The translations under genes were made by a program, and so were the position numbers. Below, one piece after another: positions 53,567 through 64,000 of a stretch of 64,000 bases of DNA. Source of the stretch: Trichobilharzia szidati (lineage: Eukaryota > Platyhelminthes > Trematoda > Strigeidida > Schistosomatidae); NCBI GenBank assembly GCA_944472155.2, contig OX235272.1:79862020-79926019 (forward strand), given 5' to 3'. The notes below the pieces were generated by a model that was not told the DNA's origin, did no database searches, and was given only the letters and a program-made list of their open reading frames with translations. How positions within the stretch are numbered: the first letter of the stretch is position 1; each line of letters opens with the position of its first letter.

Positions 53567-55047
53567 TGTTGTAAGGTGTTTGCTATACCAGCAAGGAATT
53601 GGTCTGACATCATATGTGCTATGTGCATGATCCCAGGCGTTTCTGCCAGTTGTCGCTGGAGAAAATTTTGGTCATATGGGTTGGCTAGAGTCATGTAGTC
53701 TGCATAGTTATAACCGAAATGGGTGGTCGGCGTGTTGTTGTGTGCATATGACTTAGATCCTTGTGTCTGGTTAGAGAACTTCCTAGGCCATGATGAGCAT
53801 TGTGTTGAAATTGGCATGTGACTCCTACTGAATGCATGAGAATTATGACAGGGCGCTATACGTGTTTTTGGACTAACGCCTGTGTTCTCAAACTGGTGTT
53901 TCCTGTACATCATGGTTGAGAGCGCATTCGTGAGGGGCTGAGCAACTTCGTGTTTTCGAAGTGTTTGGTGAGAAATGTGACGATTATTTTTTCTTATCAT
54001 AGGACTAGTAGTGGAAGTCGGAAATGAGTAAGCTCCTACGGTATGTGAATTACGTCTAACTTCAGGAACATGACTAAGTTTAGATGATTGTCCACCAGTA
54101 GAATGAGCCAGTGACCCATTCGAAGCTTTCGTAATTATGGGCTTTAGTGTTCTGGGTCTAACGTTCGGTTTAGCTTTTTCCGTATTATTCGGCTTGTGTA
54201 ATTTGGGCTGCTGGTGATCAGTAGGATTTCCCAATAAACTGGATTTCTGTTGAATAGTATCAACAGTTCTTTTGGTGTTCCTAACGGAAATAGGACGCTT
54301 ATCATATCGACTTGTATTTACGCCTACCTGGGTGGCCACATGTGATTGCTGCTTCACAGTAGCCGGGCTAAGAGGTTGTGCGGTATATGACTTCCCTAGA
54401 GATTCAAAGTGTACAACTGAATTCAGCTTAGACTTTTTCGAGGGTTTGGCATAAGTGCCAGTGTGCAAGGGTTGCACGTCAATACTGTGATCTGTTAACA
54501 TTTCTATGTCTGAAATTTCCGTATTTAGAGCTAAGTCTTCAACAGTTGCTTGACTACTCTTAGTTTGTGTATGCGATATTGTCTGGTGCTCCTGGTCATA
54601 AGGCAATACAACGAGGGAAGTATTAACTTCGGTTGTCTTATTGGGTTTGTCTTCATTCAGTTTACCTGCGTGGCAACGTCTTTGGCAAGAAGTTAAATCA
54701 GGTACAATCCTGATTTTGGTGTAGGGTGTTGAGGAGCTAAGAGTTTTGCCAGACTCCAAAAATTTCTTAGCTAGATCAACAGACTTAAATTTGAACAGTA
54801 CAGGACATGGGTGGTTTGCGGATTTCTTACGAAGACGCAGAACCTGGCAGTCAGATACTGAAATGTTGCATGCCTGTAGACAGATTGCTTTAAGTTTGAC
54901 AATAGGTACATTGTCTGGTATATTATATCCTAAAACATTGTATGAGGACATGACCCTCTTTACAGCCTCTGCAGTCAAAAAGTCTAGCAGGTGCTCAGAT
55001 TTGAGGAGTGACTCATCTCTGGCCAAGAGGATTTCGGTAAAGTACAT
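53539..55047 (-). CDS. CR1-like ORF1 (RNA-binding-type protein)
   Basis: The first in-frame ATG is at 55047 (MYFTEILLARDESLLKSEHL); upstream codons to 55116 are open but begin with TTG. It runs to TAG at 53541-53539, 502 residues. A segment at about residues 75-140 (HPCPVLFKFKSVDLAKKFLE, then IRIVPDLTSCQRR) resembles the RRM-like region with the x-PDLTPxQR motif seen in ORF1 proteins of related elements. The rest is Ser, Thr, His and Gln rich and probably disordered. No CCHC knuckle is evident. It likely binds element RNA in a ribonucleoprotein. The product ends GNCFFPDR, with the slippery heptamer in GGA AAC (Gly-Asn). Confidence 0.8.
   Translation of the reverse strand: MYFTEILLARDESLLKSEHLLDFLTAEAVKRVMSSYNVLGYNIPDNVPIVKLKAICLQACNISVSDCQVLRLRKKSANHPCPVLFKFKSVDLAKKFLESGKTLSSSTPYTKIRIVPDLTSCQRRCHAGKLNEDKPNKTTEVNTSLVVLPYDQEHQTISHTQTKSSQATVEDLALNTEISDIEMLTDHSIDVQPLHTGTYAKPSKKSKLNSVVHFESLGKSYTAQPLSPATVKQQSHVATQVGVNTSRYDKRPISVRNTKRTVDTIQQKSSLLGNPTDHQQPKLHKPNNTEKAKPNVRPRTLKPIITKASNGSLAHSTGGQSSKLSHVPEVRRNSHTVGAYSFPTSTTSPMIRKNNRHISHQTLRKHEVAQPLTNALSTMMYRKHQFENTGVSPKTRIAPCHNSHAFSRSHMPISTQCSSWPRKFSNQTQGSKSYAHNNTPTTHFGYNYADYMTLANPYDQNFLQRQLAETPGIMHIAHMMSDQFLAGIANTLQQGNCFFPDR
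53560..53566 (-). promoter_or_regulatory. Candidate -1 ribosomal frameshift site GGGAAAC (ORF1/ORF2)
   Basis: On the minus strand the heptamer is G GGA AAC in the ORF1 frame, the correct X XXY YYZ phase, six codons before the ORF1 stop. Slipping back one base enters ORF2. No strong stem is obvious by eye 5-9 nt downstream, only a weak TGCT/AGCA pairing. Confidence 0.6.
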
Positions 55048-55480
55048 AGGCACAAAGCACCCTTCACAGGCTTCTTTGCGGTTAGTGATTCGGTTGATAG
55101 GAGACAGAGGGTACAAGAGAAAGGATATCTACAAGACGGCGCATGTTCCACGATACTGGCAGGCCAAAAGTCAGATGAGCCTCGTCTCAGACTCTGAAGT
55201 GTGTAGACGTGGCCAATTGGATGTAAGATGGAGAAGAGGAACAGGTATAGGCCCATACCACCATATAGTGTAGGGAACTTTGAAGATAAAGTTTCAGGCG
55301 TTCAAAGTAGCTAGACATAGACCACCATCCAGAGGCTGGAAGGTAAAACCACAAAAGATACCTCCATAGCAGCGCTCTGAATTCAGATGAGGTGAGTGAA
55401 AGGCAGTAAAGGAAGCACAAGTGCCAAGAACGTGGGACAGAGGAACTACTGTGCTGATTACTTCTAAAGACCCTTGAATC
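55048..55480 (-). other. 5' untranslated region of the CR1-like element (inferred)
   Basis: Minus-strand sequence upstream of the ORF1 ATG. Stop codons occur in the ORF1 frame upstream of 55116. The exact 5' end of the element cannot be read from one copy. Confidence 0.4.
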
Positions 55481-55544
55481 GAATCGTGCGGAAACAATGT
55501 CGGCAGACGCAGAGATATCAGTGAATACTAACTGTCTGGTCATA

Positions 55545-56095
55545 GCTCACTCCTTGGAGACCGTCAAGTCACAGAGATCCCAGGAAGCCACTGAACCAGA
55601 TGGAGACCCATTAGAAGCAACAAAGATAGACCCAGAGATCTCAATTGACATACTCGCGCCACTATTACAGAAGCAGTACAAAGATTGGTAGGTGCTCACA
55701 GATTTCTAGAAAGAATACTTTCCCAAACTATCAGAAGACGGATAGGTTAATCCTCTGCAAGAACTAGCGCAGTGTCATCTACCTGTATACCTAAAGCAAG
55801 ATTCCAGACCTCATCATTCTGGAGAGACCGAATGATACCATTGATGGAAAACGTCTCTCAGAAGAGTATGAAGCCAGAGAAATGAATCACAGGTGTATGA
55901 AACCACAACATTACGTTTTACTGAAGGGCTAAGCATAGAATATAAACCAGCACTTGCCTAAATCTTATTGGCTTTGAAAACGCCTTAGACAGCACAGACC
56001 AAGCAGTAACTGAGGAACACCTTCAACACTACAGAGTGCGGTAACAAAAAATTTATAGACGTCATTCAACAGCTGTGCCATGATGTCACGTACTA
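55545..56095 (+). pseudogene. SR2-like RTE reverse transcriptase relic, first part
   Basis: The + strand gives EATEPDGDPLEATKIDPEIS then ILAPLLQKQYKDW (the GPDxIPAEALK and LF-x-IWE-x-DW region of RTE elements). After stops follow segments matching FINFIDYEKAFD-like (LIGFENALDSTD near 55970) and FIDVIQQLCHDVTY at 56053-56094. It is broken by at least five stops or shifts, and continues at 58086. Confidence 0.7.
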
Positions 56096-58085
56096 AACGA
56101 CTAGTCTTTCAACTGAAATTAGAAATAGTTCTACCCGAAAAATCTCATCTCTGCCGAACAAATATTTTATCCACAACGGGTTAGAAGCAGTATGTAACAA
56201 ACTAAAAATTAGAGACCTTATACGGCACTCCTCTAACCCTCACTGTTAGATCCCAAAATCTATGTACTCCATCTTTAACTCGACTTTCACTATGACTGTT
56301 CTCAAAACCCAAGTCACGTATTCACATTCAGTTGTTTTTTTGATTACTTCTTTAATCAAATATTTCTGCATATATCCCTGATAACACCGTATTGTGATCA
56401 CTTTGGTGTGTTAAGAGTTTAGTCTCAAGATGACTGGAACTAAAATGTCTCTGGAGACTGCTCAATGCTGTACGTAAGTAGTGTCTGCCTCTAGGCAAAT
56501 TCCAGCCCAAATGGTGGTAGTCTAAATAATCAACTAGACGGTGAGTCTTAAATACTGATGAATCTTATCTTACTGTTCTATAACAATAATCCTCTGTAGT
56601 CAAAATTTTTGGAACCATATATCATAACTTACTACTGTTTGAAGATATAACGCTACACCATTATGCAGCGGATTTTGTCTTTTCATTTATTCATATCTAA
56701 AAGGTAGACTATAAACTAATTTCTTTACATTTTTACTGTGTTTCTTCAAAATGTTGTAACAGATGAGACATACATGATGGTCTTCTGAAAGTAGTTGTTC
56801 ATACCATGATTTTAAATGAGTTGGCATATGAATGTAAAAATTCTATGTGGCATATAATAATAGAAATTAAAAAAGAAGCATTTCTCCAGGGCCTTGCTCA
56901 TAAAAAGGTGGGAGAGTGGTGATTGCTATTCAGCGGATAAAATGGTAGGGACATATGAGAACCACTCTTATCTGTGAGACGGTACTCTATTGCTAAGGCT
57001 CGTGAGTTTGAATGACTTCTGTGCAATAAATGAATAACTAAAAAAGAAATAGAAGCTGAAAATTGCCTAAAAACCGGAGTTTAAATATAAACTCCCTAAG
57101 TGCAAGTACATGGTTTGAGCTCGCTACTTCAGAAACACACGTAACTCAGAAAAACAGTAGATATTATTTGGCCCTCACTTTTCCTTTACATATTTCACGC
57201 ACTTTGAATTTTGCTTTAACTCCATTTTTCAGAAAATATGCGTACAATCAACCTATATAAGGCGGTATAGTTATCACTTTTTTCACTTAAATTAATCTTC
57301 AGCAAGAATGACTGTAGAACTACATTACTAAAACCTATCGGTGATAGAAAAAGTAAAGCAGTGAACCCCCTATTTGTTGTATACTTTGAATTATCAACAC
57401 TTATTGTATGCCTCTTTGCCTCTCTTGAGGTTTTCTTGCGTCTTCTCTTTTCAAAGGTGCTGCCTTCAACAAAGGCAATGACACAGTGATACTATCCTCT
57501 ACGCTAGTGTTACTCAAATAAAGCGTTGGGATTACTGGAACCTACGCTTTGCAGTTATTCAGAATATTTCTAGGACACCTGGTGAATTACTGAACCACCT
57601 TCGTCATCAAATCTGTTGACAAGTTCGAAGATGGTCTCACAAATAACTGCAAATGGCACAATTATGGTGCACTAACGGGTGACATTGAAATCGTAGAGAC
57701 TTTCGATCACTTTGTAAATCGTTCGCTGATTATTACTGTTCATTCTGCATCTCTTATATTTCACCTCGGCACCCGTACCAAGATGTGACTTAACTCCTAC
57801 TCTTAACGTAATCATCTATAACTCCCGCGTGAAACTGACATGCAGTGTATATTTTAACTTAAAATTTAGGTTTAAGGATATGTCTTATGACTTATTTAGT
57901 CGAAAGCAGACTTCAAAAATTGTCTATTTGCTTATTTGTAGATTTCTTTTTCAGTATTTCACTCACATAAATAAGGGTTCAATCAATATCTAAATTAACA
58001 AATCATATTATATATTCTACCTGTTATGTTGATGTCTGTAAAAAATGGCTTGTTTCTGTTCCATAAATAAATTATTATTGTTATT
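56096..58085. mobile_element. About 2 kb inserted into the RTE relic, unidentified
   Basis: RTE coding stops at 56095 and resumes at 58086 at the next expected residue region. The insert ends in AATAAATTATTATTGTTATT, a tail like those of non-LTR retrotransposons, so it may be one in + orientation. No RT motif was recognised in it and no clear target duplication was found. Confidence 0.5.
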
Positions 58086-58960
58086 ATTAAGTAATTTGCA
58101 AAACCGGGCTCAGGGAAGCGTTTGAAGTGAAGACGGGAGTAAAACAATGATACACTGTATTACCGATTATCTTCCTCATTTTGGTGGACTACGCAATGTA
58201 GATCGTAGAGAATGAGGGGACACACATAAGTCAGCCTAAAGAAAATGCTCCAGAAGGCCTGAATTTTGCAGATGATGCGCATCCTATCTCATGGAAAGAG
58301 GAATATTTGCCGGCGAAAACCACCAAGTTAGCCAGATAATTGAAAAAGGCAACCCCAGGAAAACCTAGGAGAGTGTGATGTGATGTTAATGTGTGATTAG
58401 TAGGAGTCAACACCAACCACCATCAATTTTGGGAATATGAAGAAAATAACCTCTTCCACTTACGTCAACAGCATCGCTTCAACTACTGTAGTGAGGATAA
58501 TTTTGTCAGAGCCAGCCGGGATCGAGTAAAAAAGGTGGTCTGCTACCACTCTGAAAACACTTTGTGGATCTCCAGCAATTTACGCAATGTTCAGTGTACG
58601 AATTTTCAACTGAAAGATGGAGTCAGCGCTTCTGTGTGTTTTGGAAACTACATTTGCCTCACCAATATCATCTTCAATTCTCTGCCTCAAACTTTCATCA
58701 CCCTCTGTCCTTCTTGAAGCTGAAGATTAGGTGACTGGTCAGAAATGGTGAACAATGAAGAGCTGTGGTTACGAACCCGCCATCTAGCATATGTGTAAAA
58801 AGAAAAGAAGACAGATTGGGCATTTAGTGAGTAGACCTTTAAGTAGCACCATATGCGACGCCCTCGAGTGAAGCTCATTTGTAAGTGGTGAGCTGTCCGT
58901 CCAAGCGTAAGAATGACGGGGGAACGAAAGAATGCAGGCAGTAGTAGAAAAATCTAAAAA
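58086..58960 (+). pseudogene. SR2-like RTE reverse transcriptase relic, second part
   Basis: Contains GLREAFEVKTGVKQ (EVKTGVRQGC in the family), VLPIIFLILVDYAM, and NFADDAHPISW at about 58263-58296, the catalytic ADD. Later pieces TTLCGSPAIYAMFSVRIFN and RRQIGHLVSRPL correspond to the RVFNTNVK and WIGHTLRK regions. There are many stops. Confidence 0.7.
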
Positions 58961-61900
58961 GAATGCCAGGGAATACCATTTAATGTGAACTTGCTGCAAA
59001 AGCCTTTTTCCACCGTCAATCTAAGCAGCGAGTAATTATTATACTAGGAAAAGTGGAGAGGCATAAGGAATTGTAATCCAAAGTGATGAATATGTTCGTT
59101 ATGTTGGTAAGAAAATGTTTACTTATATATTTGGACGACACTTCAATGTCATGCAGCGTATGGCGTCACTAGGGAGGATAAAATTCGTGAATATGCGCAG
59201 ATTGCTTGTTACTGGTAAAAGCAACTATGTCCGTTCTTGTTTCCTGAATTGTATCTGGGTCCATTTCAATAAAGCTGGTTACCACTAAACTAAGCAGCTT
59301 TTGTGCTGGTAATACTCCAGTATTTCAAAAAACCTCTGAGGATATCACTACTTAAAGTTAGTCAGTTTTTTAAAGTAGAAATCTGCAGTTTATGCTATCT
59401 TGTTCAGAGATTAGGGTCACTGTGCTGTAGTGCTGGTTTTCGTCCATTATGACTTTGCTCAAACTTTTGCAGGGCGGCGGGTGTGGACGGATATAAGAAT
59501 GTGAGAGTGTAGGTCGTAATATTTTGGAATATTACTAACTGATTAAAAATAAAATTATTGAGGTAATTTGAGGCAGTATGGAAATGATGCACTGCGGTGT
59601 CTGGATAGCCCAAATTTCAAGCAGACCATGGGACATCTGTATGGTTTGACCAGCAAATTGTTCTCAAAGTGTCATCCATTTATTATTACCAGGCAAGAAA
59701 GCTTAGATAGTACGCAATCCTCGTGAAAATGTCTTCCAGCACACTCGCGAACACTTAAAAATGGGTAGAAGATTCATTACTGTAGGGTGGTTATGAAATG
59801 ATAAGTATGAACGGTTGAAATGCAAACATCCTACTTTCACGATTGGGTATCTGCAAAGATGAGAAAGATTTACGACAATTCCATTTTTAAAGTTTTAGTT
59901 CAGTAAGATGAGTAATATCCCCTTAAGTGTTTAAGTGAGATTTGGACTCCGCACTTACTTACGGTTAAAGACGCTTCACGTGTGTTCGCGTTCGAAGGCA
60001 AGTATTACTCTTGTTGTTATTATTATTATAAAAGCGATGTGATTCATACAGTATTTAGGACATCCGAATTCACGGTGACCACGTCCTTGTGTCCTGGCGA
60101 AACCAACTGCATTCTTAGATATTAACATCAACTTCTAAGGGGTGTATGTATACACTGTATGGTCCAGGGTTACCTTCCGGTTGCTTCTAGTAATACAACG
60201 ATTATATTTATGCATAACACGACTGACAGAAGGAAACCCAGAGGTGGCCAGTCGGGTTACCAAGGACAGCAGTACATAAGATCGAACGAAATTGTTGGAC
60301 CATGCTGATTCTAACTTTATTCAGAAGTTGTGAAATCTTTTATGACAACCATGGTTAAGTCTGGGTAGACATTCAATGAACTTGTTTATCTGGACCAGTT
60401 TCCTGTTCGTTGGAGACAGGCGTTGATATGGCATATGGATGCACAATAGTATATATACAAATAAGCTGAAAAATAATGTCCTCCTTACCCTCTGAACAAC
60501 TTGTCCTTATTCCAGGATAATAACTTTCTTTCACGTATGAGCCTGAGTTATGTCTATGAAATCACAATATTACATCAGTTAGATCTTCCCCCAAAACCAA
60601 GGCCACTTGAAACCAATAGCAACATAGCAACAAGCGTCATTCCGGGGATATGTAATAAAGTCACTCGTTGGAGACAATTCCCGTCGTGGCTTTGACGTTT
60701 GCTCACTGACAGGGGACCGGGGTAATACTATCAGAAGTATTAATGTATATTATACTGACGTCATTTTTAGACATTTGTAGTGTATTGATAGTGAGCAACT
60801 GTGAATCACATGGTCAAGTCTCTGCTATACTGACTCATACTTGGTTGATCAATAAGTCTTCGACTTAGAGTCCGGCCTTTAGTACCGCTTACGTTGAAAT
60901 CGAATTGGCTTTTATATACGTGAAATAGTTTCGGAGTTTCAGAGAGTTGTCTTCTGGTTACAGTGAATTTTCTTGATACTGTTGCTGACAACTTGTTAGT
61001 GCTGTTTTGTTGATGAGCACACATTAAAAGTTATGCCTTCGATAATCCGTGTTAAGCCATTTGGAAATCCCAAGTAGATCAGTGTGCTGGTATAAATGTA
61101 ACCTAAACATTTGCAAGGACGATTATTGATGAAAGCTTATTTTTGTTTGAGCACAATATGGCATGTAAAAGTGACTCGTGATTCATGAAGACTTATGATT
61201 CTGTGGTTGTATGTTGTTTCCCTCAATAGGTTTGGGGCTGTTCCAGGATAAGTACCATCACAAGAAGGAACCGACACGACACAAATTCCGTCCCTATGCA
61301 AATAATCCACTTGAGCCATACTTAAGCAGAACATTTGTTTTCGCTCGAAAAATCAGAAGAAAAGCCTATACATCTTAAAAGAGTAAATGCTTGCTTCATT
61401 AGTTGGAGAAAGAACATGAATGTAGCACTCCACACCTTGTAAGATTATTAAGCACTGACATACGTACTCAACAAGCTATCAGTACTTAATTGAAGAAATT
61501 ACTTAGAATTATGACTTGTGCATAGGCAGAAATAAAATTCATAAATCACGCGATCTTCTGTCTCAGTATGGGCTTCCTTATTCTGGCTGATACTTCTACA
61601 CTTATCGGGAGGACGCAGCCGATATGCGCAGTGGAAATTAGCTGTAATGACACCAATGGTAGTATGTTACGTTTGGGGTTTGTCTGTTTTATTCTGATAA
61701 TCGCTATTCTCTCTTGAAAAGTAGTGGGTCAAATTTAGATATTTAGATCTCGAACTGAATTGAAAATGCATTTGTTACAGCTGAGTGCACATTTAGAATT
61801 TTTGGGTGGAATTCTTATGGAATCAGAAGCACATCGCAAAAGATGACCGGGAAAAATGAAGATATCAAATGGCGTGTCTTGTTTCCGTATGAGAACAAAG

Positions 61901-64000
61901 TGGAAAAACGACAGAAAAATATGAGGACAGTGAAGGCATCAAGAGTGTCCGGAAGTTTAGGCAGAAATTCAGGTAGATAGTCTGCAGAAGTGATCACTGA
62001 GGCTTGATTAGTGCCCAACTACTGCCCCCTTCGCGTGTCACTAACAAAGGAATCAGGTGGGAAACAGAAACTATGAAGAACTCTATTAAAAATTTAAATG
62101 ACAGGGATATTCTTAAGGGTCTGGAGGTACTGTCATAATATACTAGAATCAGCACGTACAACATTGTTTTTTAAGTCATGCTGCTGTGAGTATAACTACA
62201 AAGATCTAAGCTGATGTAAAAAACATCTGACTTATGACATTCGTGAACTTTATCAGCCAATGAAGAGCACATTAAGATCAAAGCTGCCTTCATTTTTTGC
62301 CTTCTCATTTCGATTTCAGTCGCTCATCGGCCATGCTGTGGTTTACTTGTTGCGGAAAAACCATTATTTATTCCGGTTAAAATTTGTACTAAAATAGCCG
62401 AGCAATATAATTTAAAACAGAACCAGTGAAGACGGATAGTTGTTTATACCTTTGCCTAAGTTCGAAACAATTGTAATACTAAAAACATATATGTTCAAAC
62501 CACTCTCTCCAGCTAATTTCAAACCCCAAGCTGAAGATGCTCAGTGACCATCGTTTAGCTAAATTTAGGTATACTGAGGTACATAGTAGTAAATGTTTGA
62601 CATATCAAGAACATGACTATAATGTTTACCCAAACTTCAGCAGTTTGAAATAGTATGCAAACACATGTTCAAAAGATTTTCTCAGCATTCCACAGTAAAG
62701 AAAAATCATGTGGGATAGATTTTCAGTCCAGCTGATTATTCTACCTTCTAAATCTCAAGCTGAACCATATATCTATGACTGGAGTCTTCTAGCAATTATA
62801 AGGTGTACGGTTGGTCACTAGAGTCTGAGAGGTAACGGAACATATGAGATCTTAAACGCCCACGACAAAAAAGTGCAAGAGTAATCCTTTGGTGAAAATA
62901 AAATAACAAATGAAATCGCCACAATTTCTTTAGATGATATTCAGTAGTATCATAAACTGAATGCAATAAAAATCGGCTGATTAGTCTAAATGATATGAGG
63001 TGAATATGGAATAATAATGAGGAAGATACTCAGTAATTATTTGAGCACTTAAGAAATAGTTGGAAGGTCAGATAATTTGTTCTTGTCAATTTCTGAACGG
63101 CTCTATTGACCCACAGAGCTCGTGATTCTCTCAAATTTCTAGTTTAGCCCAATTTTGGTCACTGAATATACATGCATATCAGACTAATCTTCTCAGCGAC
63201 GTCACTGTTAGCATGAGGATAGCGAATGAAGGAGTAAATTTGTACACAACGCGGATTCATGTGAATAGAAGCAGATTAATCACACCAATTTATGTTGTAT
63301 ACCCCTTCACCAACGCACAGTTTTGTTATGTGGTCCGAAGAGTGAAATATTTATCAGTGCCAATGAGACAGGTGATGAACGCAGAACCTTGTCACCAAAA
63401 TCCCAGTCAATTATTATCTGTGCATCTACTGATTGTGAACTAGATTGTATGTATTATTGCATCACTAGTGTGTTGGCGACTGAATTTTTTATCTTCATTG
63501 TTTCTCTAGTTGTAAATCAGCCTTTACAATCCTTCTTATATCTGTCTTACGACTACGAGATTCAAGGGCTTATTCTTCATCAGAAATCTAGGTCTGAAGG
63601 AATTCGTTAGTGGCTTTCCTAGCAGGGAGCCAGCACTTATGTGCTTGGTTATCTTTGCACGAAGCTCAGCCACATTATTGAGCATAACATAATGCAAGAT
63701 CGAATGACAACTGTTAGCGAAACCCTGTTTCTGGGCTGGTAGTCCTGCTAAACGTGTTTGAGAAGTTCTGTCACGAAGGTTTTCACTATACTGTCAGCGA
63801 TCCCTTGCGGTCCTGTTAGCAGGTCGGGGTTTCAGCTTTTCCTTATTCACAGCAAGGCAAAAATGCAACTTACATTGTATTCCATAGTTTTAAAAAGCAC
63901 CAGTGCTTGAGAATTTAATAAAAAATGACTAACGAGATTTTTGGTTCTGCAGTGATGGGTTATTAGATTCTTCTGCCGCTAAATGTTTTACGGAAGATAT
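58961..64000. other. About 5 kb with no recognised gene
   Basis: Open frames up to about 95 codons occur on both strands but show no motif, splice context or similarity I can name. A TTATTATTATTATAA tract lies near 60017. This may be intergenic sequence, or introns or UTR of an unseen gene. Confidence 0.4.

Larger units (their letters stand above)
44740..55480 (-). mobile_element. CR1-like non-LTR retrotransposon, near full length, split by a Ty3/Gypsy insertion
   Basis: Two ORFs on the minus strand: ORF1 (55047-53539) and ORF2 (53566-53334 plus 47645-44789). With the 5,684-bp insertion and one GTTA copy removed, ORF2 is one open frame of 1,030 codons including the stop (233 + 2,857 = 3,090 nt). 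No other break was seen. The 5' boundary lies between ORF1 and the RTE relic that begins by 55,545; the 3' boundary is uncertain. The insertion disables an otherwise intact copy. Confidence 0.85.

Noticed and set aside
60501..61334. Open frames in the last 5 kb as candidate genes
   Set aside because: Short, without recognisable motifs or convincing paired splice signals, and no better than expected by chance in AT-rich DNA.

Overview
The window is animal DNA, most likely from a blood fluke (Schistosoma or a close schistosomatid). It is AT-rich, with small exons separated by kilobase introns and GT-AG splice sites. It carries several repeat types known from schistosomes: Penelope-like elements with a GIY-YIG endonuclease domain, SR2-like RTE retrotransposons, CR1-like retrotransposons, CsRn1/Boudicca-like Ty3/Gypsy elements, and tRNA-derived SINEs with hammerhead-ribozyme modules of the Sm-alpha kind. 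No bacterial gene organisation was seen.

Region 1 (1-30,470, + strand) is the 3' part of one host gene that I identify as an RFWD3 orthologue (RING and WD40 E3 ubiquitin ligase of the crosslink-repair pathway). Seven coding exons run from 753 to a stop codon at 30,468-30,470. The RING-coding part lies upstream of the window. The introns hold nearly all the rest of this region: five copies of one 5'-truncated non-LTR retrotransposon, five Penelope-like copies (three with inverted terminal arms), an RTE copy, and many SINEs, several as head-to-head inverted pairs. Exon 6 needs a one-base frame correction.

Region 2 (30,471-44,740) is a transposon graveyard. It holds a Sm-alpha SINE with a nearly complete hammerhead, a decayed minus-strand Ty3/Gypsy element, a decayed plus-strand CsRn1-like Ty3/Gypsy element with a foreign insertion, and a broken CR1-like reverse transcriptase.

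Region 3 (about 44,740-55,480) is the most informative part. A CR1-like non-LTR element lies on the minus strand with ORF1 and ORF2 otherwise open. Its ORF2 is split by a complete 5,684-bp Ty3/Gypsy element whose two 464-bp LTRs look identical and are flanked by a 4-bp GTTA duplication. Removing the insertion plus one GTTA restores the ORF2 frame exactly. Both elements carry the heptamer GGGAAAC in correct -1 frameshift phase just before the end of the first ORF. In the Ty3/Gypsy element it is followed after 6 nt by a 9-bp stem-loop. In the CR1-like element ORF2 has no usable in-frame ATG, so a frameshift would explain its expression.

Region 4 (55,480-64,000) contains an SR2-like RTE relic interrupted by about 2 kb of foreign sequence, then about 5 kb in which I recognise no gene.
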